The notes below the pieces were generated by a model. The model was not told where the DNA came from. It was given only the letters and a program-made list of their open reading frames with translations, and did no database searches. Made by a program: the position numbers and the translations under genes. A stretch of DNA of 5,899 nucleotides, from positions 1-5,899 of the forward strand of contig JAAFHI010000249.1 of assembly GCA_013298335.1 (NCBI GenBank), in the 5' to 3' direction. Every line of letters begins with the position of its first letter. Within the stretch, counting starts at the first letter, position 1. Positions 1-5,071 of this stretch are shown piece after piece. Origin of the DNA: Actinomycetota bacterium (GTDB taxonomy: Bacteria > Acidobacteriota > Blastocatellia > Chloracidobacteriales > Chloracidobacteriaceae).

Positions 1-16
1 CCGGGCGTCGAAAATT

Positions 17-68
17 CCTGAAAGCGAATACAAGCGTACGCGCCACAACCTTTCGTCCACCTTTCAGG
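17..68 (-). terminator. Possible weak terminator after the DUF190 gene
   Basis: CCTGAAAG (17-24) and CTTTCAGG (61-68) form a perfect 8-bp inverted repeat with a 36-nt loop that itself holds the palindrome GCGTACGC (34-41). It begins 32 nt after the stop codon in transcription direction and is followed on the transcribed strand by AATTTTC. The loop is long, the stem is AU-containing and the U-run is short, so a terminator role is uncertain. Nothing else is recognised in 1-100. Confidence 0.28.
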
Positions 69-100
69 GACATTACAGATTTGAAAATGTGGTTTTCGGG

Positions 101-436
101 CTACTCGTGTTTGATGACCTGCACGGTCGAAAGTACCACCAGCCCGCCATCCGCGATCATTTCGTCAATGACCGGCAGGACCCGCTGGATGTGTTCCGGG
201 GTGTCGATCACCGTGATCGTGACGGGAAGTTCGGTGGAAAGCCCGAGCCGTCCCGACTTGTGGATGCGCTGCTGCTGCCCGAATCCCATGAGGCCGCGGT
301 GGGCCGAGGCCCCGATGACGCCGAGCATGCGGAGTTTCCGGATGATGGCTTCATAGAGCACTTCCGTGCCCCACAGGTCGTCCTCGCCGATAAAAATCTG
401 GAGCATCTGGGCCTGACCGGTCAGGTATCGCTTCAC
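101..436 (-). CDS. DUF190-family PII-like protein
   Basis: A 111-aa soluble protein. The pattern LQIFIGEDDLW (about residues 12-22), then a helix with LYEAIIRKLR (27-36), then a HRGLMGFG motif (46-53) with a following basic/His stretch, and a C-terminal strand ending VQVIKH matches the DUF190 family. Members of that family adopt a ferredoxin-like, PII-like fold and usually form trimers. It has no signal peptide or membrane segment, so it should be cytoplasmic. The length is normal for the family. The start is GTG: it overlaps the czcA TGA stop in a GTGA junction and has a perfect AGGAGG 7 nt upstream. The internal Met11 would cut into the region just before the first strand and has no comparable support. 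Co-occurrence with metal pumps or ion channels is known for DUF190, but the ligand and target are not established. A role as a pump modulator is inference from the tight coupling. Family assignment is firm; function is open. Confidence 0.93.
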   Translation of the reverse strand: MKRYLTGQAQMLQIFIGEDDLWGTEVLYEAIIRKLRMLGVIGASAHRGLMGFGQQQRIHKSGRLGLSTELPVTITVIDTPEHIQRVLPVIDEMIADGGLVVLSTVQVIKHE

Positions 437-3400
437 GGGTGGTCCTCCTGGATGTTTTTCTCAAGTACATCGGCTGGCTCGACGATTTCGGAAACCGGTT
501 CGGCGGCACCCGCTGTTTCGGAAGGTTCCTTCGGTTCATCCGGTTTCATGTCGGATTCCACATGCCCGCTGTCCGAATGACCCGCCGTCCGGTCATAAAA
601 CGAAACCGTTTCGGACACCGGCTCGGAGAAATCGTTCGGCATCTTCGTCTGTCGCCGCCAGACCTTGTCGGCCACGATGAAATACAGACTCGGCAGGGCA
701 AGCAACGTCAGAAACAGGGTTGAAAGCAGGCCGCCGACCACCACGGTCGCCAGCGGACGCTGCACGTCGGACCCGATGCCGGTGGCGCGCGCCGCCGGGA
801 CCATGCCGAGCAGCGCCACCAGAATCATCATCAGAATGGGCCGCATCTGGGTCAGCGCGCCTTCGATGATGGAGGCGCGGAAGGGCCGGTCCTCGTCGCG
901 CCGCAGGCGGTTGATTTCGGCCACCATCAGCACCCCGCTCATGACCGCCACGCCGAACAGCGAGATGAAGCCCACCGCCGCCGAAACGCTCAGGTTGATG
1001 CCGCGCAGATAGAGCGCCACCACGCCGCCGACCAGTGAAAACGGAACGCTGGCGAGGACCAGTCCGGCGTAGCGCGTCGAGCCGAACATCATAAACAGCA
1101 GGCCGAAAATCAGGACGAGCGTAATCGGCAGAATCAGCGTCAGCCGCTGCTTGGCGCGGGCGAGGTTTTCGAACTGACCGCCCCAGTCCACGTCGTACCC
1201 TTTGGGCAACGTGATCGAAGCCGCGAAGGCTTTCTGGGCATCGGCCACGAAGCTGCCCTGATCGCGTCCGCGGATGTTGGTTCGAACCGTAATCTGGCGC
1301 TGGTTTTCGCGCCTGGCGATGATGCTCGACCCGTTGATGACCTTTATTTCCGCGAGCTGATCGAGCGGGACGCGCCCGCCCTCGCGCGTGGGAATCAGGA
1401 TTTTCCCGATGGCGTCGGCATTGCCGCGGGCATCCTGTGAGAAGCGAATGGAGATGTCGAAACTGCGTTCGCCCTCGAAGACCTTGCCGGTCGTCTGGCC
1501 GCCGATGGCCATCTGAATGATCTGCTCGACATTGCTCACGTTGATGCCGTAGCGCGCGACCGACTGCCGGTTGATGGTGATGCTCAACTGTGCCTGATCG
1601 GCTTCCTGCTCGATGGCGGTGTCGGCGGCACCCGGAACCTGTTTCAGTACGTCGAGCGTCCGGTCGCCGAGTTCGCGCAGCGTCTTCAGATCCGAACCGG
1701 AAATGATGACCGCCAGATCCGCCGACGACCCGGTCGCCGCCTCGGTCGCGTTGTCGAGAATCGGCTGGGCGAAGCTGAACGTGGCCCCCGGAATCCGCGC
1801 GCTGAGCTTCTTCGACAGTTCATCCACCAGGTCGGCCTTGGTTTTCCCTTTGGCCCACGTGTCGTAGGGCTTCAAATCGACCAGCAGTTCATTCCGGTTC
1901 GGGCCGTAGGGATCGGTCCCCGAATCGTTGCGCCCGGTCTGCGACATGACCAGCTTGATTTCGGCGGATTCGCTGATGGTCTTGCGGACTTCACTCGCGA
2001 TGTCGGCGGATTTCTGGAGCGAAATGCCCGGCGGCAGAATCGCCCGCACCCAGATGGAACCTTCGTCGAGTTGCGGCAGGAATTCCGAACCGAGTTGGCT
2101 GGCCACGCCCATCGCCGCCGCCACGACCAGCGCGGCGGCCAGCACGACCAGTTTCGAACGGGTGATCGTGATTTCAAGAATGCCGCCGTACCCGCGGCGC
2201 AGCCAGCGCACGAGCGGATTTTCCCATTCCTTCGCGCCATTCTTGAAAAGGTACGTTGCGAGCACCGGCACCACCGTCAGCGACAGCAGGAGCGACCCGA
2301 GCAGCGCGCTGCACACGGTAAAGGCCATCGGTGCGAACAGCCGCCGCTCCACCCGCTGCATGGTGAACAGCGGGATGTAGGCCGAAATGATGATCGCCAT
2401 CGAGAAGAAAATCGGACGTTCGATTTCGAGCGCCGACCGCCGGATCGCCTGAAAGACGCTCCCCGGCTTCTGGTTTCCATGTTCGTGGTGATGCCCCAGG
2501 GCGTGCAGGATGTGCTCGACCATGACGAGCGAGCCGTCCACGATGATGCCGAAATCGAGCGCGCCCAGACTGAGCAGGTTGGCCGGCACGCCCGACGCTT
2601 TCATGCACAGAAACGCGAACAGCAGCGACAGCGGAATGGTGATGGCCGTCAGCAGCGCCGCCCGGACGCTCCCCAGAAAGAACATCAGGACGAAGATGAC
2701 GATGAGCAGTCCCTCGATGAGCGTGTGGACGACCGTGTGGAGCGTGTTTTCGACGAGTTCGCTCCGGTCGTAGATGGTGACGATCCTGATGCCTTCGGGT
2801 TCGAGCAGTCCGTTCAGTTCGGCGACCTTGTCGTGCAGCCGTTCGAGGAGTTCGGTCGGGTTTTCCCACCGGCGCATCAGCACGATGCCTTCGGTGCCGC
2901 CCTGCTTGTCGTTGCACCCGAACACGCCGGTCTGCGGCGCGGCCCCGATCTTCACCTTCGCCACGTCACGGACGAACACCGGCGTTCCCTTCGATTCGCC
3001 GACCACGATGTTCTCGATGTCGGCGATGGTGTTGACCAGACCGACCCCGCGCACCACGAGGCTCTGCTGCCGGTTGTCGATGACGCCGCCGCCCGCGTTC
3101 TGGTTGTTGGCGTTGATGGCGTCGGCGATCTGGCTGATCGACAGACCGTACTTTTCGAGCGCCAGCGGGTCGATTTCGACCTGATACTGCCGGACCGGAC
3201 CGCCGAACACGGTCACGTCGGCCACGCCCTGCACCTGAAGCAGTCGCGGCACGACGAACCAGTCCTGCACTTCCCGCAACCGCATTTCCGAGACATCCGG
3301 CCTGCCCTCGACGCGATAGCGAATCATCTCGCCGATACTGGTCGAAAGCGGACCGAGCGACGGCTGCACTCCGGCGGGCAGATCCGCGTCGCGCAGCTTT

Positions 3401-3732
3401 TCAAGGACCAGTTGGCGCGCGAAGTAATCGTCCACGCCGTCAGCAAAGGTCAGTTCGACGACCGACAGGCCGAAGATCGTCCGCGACCGCCGACTGATGA
3501 CGTTCGGCACGCTGTTGAGCGCGCGTTCGATGGGAATCGAAACCTGCTTTTCGACTTCCTCCGCCGCGTAGCCCGGATAGGTCGAAACCACCACCACCTG
3601 CGTATCCGAAATGTCGGGATACGCCTCGATTTTCAACTGCGTCAGCGCCACCACGCCGATGCCGACGAGCAGCAGGGCCGCGACCAGAACGACGATTCGC
3701 CGCTGGAGTGCAATTTGGGGAAGTTCGATCAT
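433..3732 (-). CDS. czcA: CzcA-type heavy-metal efflux RND permease
   Basis: Inner-membrane proton/metal-ion antiporter of the RND superfamily, HME family, 1099 aa. TM1 is about residues 12-31. A first periplasmic porter region follows, with FGLSVVELTF and the YFARQLVLEKL signature (87-113). TM2-TM6 span about 336-495, TM7 about 527-545. The second periplasmic region includes SEFLPQLDEGSIW (549-561) and a GRNDSGTDPYGPNRNE segment (600-615). TM8-TM12 span about 866-1021. TM4 carries DFGIIVDGSLVMVE, with Asp393, Asp399 and Glu406 at the same 6/7-residue spacing as the proton-relay D402/D408/E415 of Cupriavidus CzcA. This places it with divalent-cation (Zn/Co/Cd-like) pumps rather than the Cu/Ag CusA group. 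The exact metal cannot be read from sequence; DGS and VEH replace the common DGA and VEN. Oddities are a His cluster (407-418) in the cytoplasmic loop after TM4 and an acidic tail of about 70 residues beyond TM12. The ATG start fits the family N-terminus and an in-frame TGA three codons upstream excludes extension, yet no Shine-Dalgarno is present. The TGA stop overlaps the DUF190 start. Confidence 0.96.
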   Translation of the reverse strand: MIELPQIALQRRIVVLVAALLLVGIGVVALTQLKIEAYPDISDTQVVVVSTYPGYAAEEVEKQVSIPIERALNSVPNVISRRSRTIFGLSVVELTFADGVDDYFARQLVLEKLRDADLPAGVQPSLGPLSTSIGEMIRYRVEGRPDVSEMRLREVQDWFVVPRLLQVQGVADVTVFGGPVRQYQVEIDPLALEKYGLSISQIADAINANNQNAGGGVIDNRQQSLVVRGVGLVNTIADIENIVVGESKGTPVFVRDVAKVKIGAAPQTGVFGCNDKQGGTEGIVLMRRWENPTELLERLHDKVAELNGLLEPEGIRIVTIYDRSELVENTLHTVVHTLIEGLLIVIFVLMFFLGSVRAALLTAITIPLSLLFAFLCMKASGVPANLLSLGALDFGIIVDGSLVMVEHILHALGHHHEHGNQKPGSVFQAIRRSALEIERPIFFSMAIIISAYIPLFTMQRVERRLFAPMAFTVCSALLGSLLLSLTVVPVLATYLFKNGAKEWENPLVRWLRRGYGGILEITITRSKLVVLAAALVVAAAMGVASQLGSEFLPQLDEGSIWVRAILPPGISLQKSADIASEVRKTISESAEIKLVMSQTGRNDSGTDPYGPNRNELLVDLKPYDTWAKGKTKADLVDELSKKLSARIPGATFSFAQPILDNATEAATGSSADLAVIISGSDLKTLRELGDRTLDVLKQVPGAADTAIEQEADQAQLSITINRQSVARYGINVSNVEQIIQMAIGGQTTGKVFEGERSFDISIRFSQDARGNADAIGKILIPTREGGRVPLDQLAEIKVINGSSIIARRENQRQITVRTNIRGRDQGSFVADAQKAFAASITLPKGYDVDWGGQFENLARAKQRLTLILPITLVLIFGLLFMMFGSTRYAGLVLASVPFSLVGGVVALYLRGINLSVSAAVGFISLFGVAVMSGVLMVAEINRLRRDEDRPFRASIIEGALTQMRPILMMILVALLGMVPAARATGIGSDVQRPLATVVVGGLLSTLFLTLLALPSLYFIVADKVWRRQTKMPNDFSEPVSETVSFYDRTAGHSDSGHVESDMKPDEPKEPSETAGAAEPVSEIVEPADVLEKNIQEDHP
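436..648 (-). other. Acidic C-terminal tail of CzcA
   Basis: This part of czcA encodes residues from about 1029 to 1099, after the last membrane helix, so it should lie in the cytoplasm. It is rich in Glu, Asp, Ser and Pro, with roughly 18 acidic against about 4 basic residues, and appears disordered. It contains a repeated motif, SEPVSETV (1036-1043) and AEPVSEIV (1077-1084), plus GHSDSGH (1051-1057). Most RND pumps of this family end soon after TM12. The reading frame is intact through to the stop, so this is a real extension and not a frameshift artefact as far as the sequence shows. Confidence 0.75.
444..449 (-). promoter_or_regulatory. Shine-Dalgarno of the DUF190 gene
   Basis: Read on the minus strand this is AGGAGG, a full anti-16S match, 7 nt before the GTG at 436-434. 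It lies inside the last codons of czcA, so ribosomes finishing CzcA sit on it. It decides the GTG start and is the strongest ribosome-binding site seen in the window. Confidence 0.88.
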
Positions 3733-3734
3733 AA

Positions 3735-3769
3735 GGGATCAGGAATCAGGAAACAGGGGTCAGGAATCA
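3735..3769. repeat. Heptamer array, left arm (5 units)
   Basis: Five consecutive 7-bp units on the plus strand, consensus GGAATCA. Units start at 3735, 3742, 3749, 3756 and 3763, and each has the form GG-purine-N-N-CA. A sixth partial unit begins at 3770 (GAG). The 7-bp period is not a multiple of three and the array lies between genes, so it is not coding. It ends two bases before the czcA start codon. It resembles the class of short tandemly repeated heptanucleotides described in cyanobacteria in structure only; the unit sequence is different. Confidence 0.85.
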
Positions 3770-3794
3770 GAGTTTAAGAAAGGCACGGGGTGCA

Positions 3795-3822
3795 GGTAGT
3801 GGACTCCAGGTATTGGACTTCA
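3795..3822. repeat. 14-bp tandem duplication in the intergenic loop
   Basis: Two adjacent 14-bp copies on the plus strand, GGTAGTGGACTCCA (3795-3808) and GGTATTGGACTTCA (3809-3822), identical at 12 of 14 positions. Each copy splits into two heptamers of the form GG-N5 and GA-N3-CA, so the period is twice that of the flanking arrays and may be a diverged part of the same repeat family. It would lie in the loop of the RNA hairpin formed by the flanking arms. Confidence 0.7.
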
Positions 3823-3837
3823 GATTTTTTCCGATTG

Positions 3838-3868
3838 CCCTGATCCCTGATTCCTGTTCCCTGATCCC
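3838..3868. repeat. Heptamer array, right arm (inverted)
   Basis: Four 7-bp units on the plus strand, consensus CCCTGAT, starting at 3838, 3845, 3852 (TCCTGTT) and 3859, followed by CCC. On the minus strand the units read ATCAGGG, the same heptamer family as the array at 3735-3769, so the two arrays face each other. The array starts 10 bases downstream of the czcB stop in transcription direction. Confidence 0.85.
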
Positions 3869-3877
3869 TTTTTCTCT

Positions 3878-5071
3878 TCACTTCATCAGCAGCATCACGC
3901 CGTCGGTCACGATGCGTTCGCCGCCGGTCAGACCGCTCGAAACGGCCACCTGGTCTCCCGAACGCTGACCGAGTTTCACTTCGCGGACCTCGAAAGCGCC
4001 GCGCTCCTTCTCGACCAGAACGACCGTTCGGCCATCGCGCTGCACGACCGCCGAGCCGGGAATCGCCGGCACGGACGTGACCTGATGCGATTGGCGAATC
4101 TGGGCGAACATCTCCGGACGGAAGCGGTCGCCCGTGTTCGGGAGTTCAGCCTGAACCTTGATGGTGCGGGTCTGGGGATCGACGCCGTCAGCGATGCGCT
4201 TGACCCGCGCGGTGAACTTCTCGCCGGGATAGGCCGACATTTCGACCTGAACGCTCTCGCCGATGCGGATGAACCGGATCTGGCTTTCCGGCACGTTGGC
4301 CGTCACGAGCACCGAATCAAGGTCGGCGATGGTCATCAGTGACGTGGACGTGTCGTTGCGGTTTTCGCCCTGCGCCACGGCGAGGTCGAGAATCCGTCCG
4401 CCGATGGGAGCGCGAACGGCGATTTTCTGGCCGTACTTGCCCGGTTCGAGACCGAGCATGTCAAGCCGGCGACGCGTCTGGTCGCGCAGGGCCCTGGCCG
4501 ACTCGACGCCCGCGCGGGTATGGGCGACGCCCTGTTCCGCGCTCAGGACTTCCTTCTTCGCCACCGCGTTGTGTTCGAAGAGGTCCCGCAACCGGTCGTA
4601 GTCATGCTGCGCCTTGTTGTAATCGGCGTTGTTGTCGGCGAGGCCTGCTTCGGCCTGGATGTAATCCTTGATGGCGGCGTCGCCGTCCGGGCTTTCAACC
4701 ATCAGCAGCACCTGCCCGGCCTTCACCCGGTCGCCAACCTTGACCGAGACGTTGGTGACACGGCCTCCGAGCGGCAGCAGTACCCGTGAAATGCGGTTCG
4801 GGTTGGCCTCGATCTGCCCCGGCGAGACGACCTCGTCGCCGGGCATGTCGAGGTCCTTCACCGGCTCGACCCTGACCTGTTGAAGCTGCGGGGAATCCGC
4901 GGGAATCCGCACCAGTTTCGGGTCGGCTCCGGCGTTTTCAGCGGGCGCGGAGGAGGATGCCCCGGCCTTCTTCTCAATGGCGGGAGCGGCCTCCCCGCTT
5001 CCCTTCTTGCAGGCGACGCCGAGCCAGCCGCTCGCGCCGAGACACAGGATCAGGAAAAGTGATTTCTTCAC
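3878..5071 (-). CDS. czcB: CzcB-type RND periplasmic adaptor lipoprotein
   Basis: Membrane-fusion (adaptor) subunit, 397 aa, linking the CzcA pump to the CzcC channel in the periplasm. The N-terminus has a Lys-Lys start, a hydrophobic core and LGVAC with Cys21, an imperfect lipobox (Gly instead of Leu at -3) that still suggests lipid anchoring. An Ala/Ser/Glu-rich linker spans about 22-50. The first lipoyl half is GGRVTNVSVKVGDRVKAGQVL (split: GGRVTNV 102-108, VGDRVKAGQ 112-120), then an alpha-hairpin about 129-208. The second lipoyl half begins VRAPIGGRI (219-227), followed by the beta-barrel (about 255-328, with RTIKVQAELPN and RFRPEMFAQI) and the membrane-proximal domain to the end. No His-rich metal-binding N-terminal extension is present, unlike some CzcB proteins. 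The GTG start overlaps the czcC stop (GTGA), and no better start lies nearby. A weak GGAAAGG lies 10 nt upstream, so coupling to czcC translation probably matters. The metal specificity is inferred only from the neighbouring pump. Confidence 0.94.
   Translation of the reverse strand: MKKSLFLILCLGASGWLGVACKKGSGEAAPAIEKKAGASSSAPAENAGADPKLVRIPADSPQLQQVRVEPVKDLDMPGDEVVSPGQIEANPNRISRVLLPLGGRVTNVSVKVGDRVKAGQVLLMVESPDGDAAIKDYIQAEAGLADNNADYNKAQHDYDRLRDLFEHNAVAKKEVLSAEQGVAHTRAGVESARALRDQTRRRLDMLGLEPGKYGQKIAVRAPIGGRILDLAVAQGENRNDTSTSLMTIADLDSVLVTANVPESQIRFIRIGESVQVEMSAYPGEKFTARVKRIADGVDPQTRTIKVQAELPNTGDRFRPEMFAQIRQSHQVTSVPAIPGSAVVQRDGRTVVLVEKERGAFEVREVKLGQRSGDQVAVSSGLTGGERIVTDGVMLLMK
4891..4910. repeat. 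Perfect 10-bp tandem repeat inside czcB
   Basis: GGGAATCCGC occurs twice in direct tandem on the plus strand. It lies in codons 55-61 of czcB (RIPADSP). The unit is not a multiple of three, so the two copies are read in different frames and loss or gain of a copy would frameshift czcB near the start of the mature protein. With only two copies it may be chance. Confidence 0.6.

Larger units (their letters stand above)
3735..3868 (-). other. Long inverted repeat / mRNA hairpin between czcB and czcA
   Basis: The reverse complement of 3838-3868 aligns with 3735-3765 at 26 of 31 positions without gaps. Two of the five mismatches become G-U pairs in the minus-strand transcript, so about 28 of 31 positions can pair around a loop of about 72 nt. 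A small GCAC/GTGC stem (3783-3793) sits in the loop. In the operon transcript the 5' arm follows czcB directly and the 3' arm ends 2 nt before the czcA AUG. No U-run follows the stem on the transcribed strand, so it is not a normal intrinsic terminator for the operon. It could stabilise the upstream message, be a processing site, limit czcA translation, or simply be a repeat element that inserted here. The structure is seen in the sequence; any function is inferred. Confidence 0.65.

Noticed and set aside
89..580. A 163-codon plus-strand frame spanning the DUF190 gene and the czcA tail
   Set aside because: It crosses two well-supported minus-strand genes, has no recognisable domain and no credible ribosome-binding site; it is a shadow frame.
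433..3732. CzcA as a Cu/Ag (CusA-type) pump
   Set aside because: The TM4 motif begins DFG with DG at the second Asp, as in divalent-cation pumps; the CusA-type pattern with Ala in place of the first Asp is absent.
2071..3777. A 568-codon open frame on the plus strand opposite czcA
   Set aside because: It mirrors czcA codons in GC-rich DNA. The product is a low-complexity run of His, Arg, Asp and Gln with no domain, and its last codons only translate the heptamer repeats. The opposite strand encodes an unmistakable RND pump.
3735..3868. CRISPR array
   Set aside because: The repeat units are 7 bp with no spacers and face each other; no cas gene is present.
3838..3877. Plus-strand intrinsic terminator (stem followed by CCCTTTTTCTCTT)
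   Set aside because: The stem plus T-run has terminator-like form on the plus strand, but no plus-strand gene lies upstream, the loop is about 72 nt, and the stem is explained by the facing heptamer arrays.
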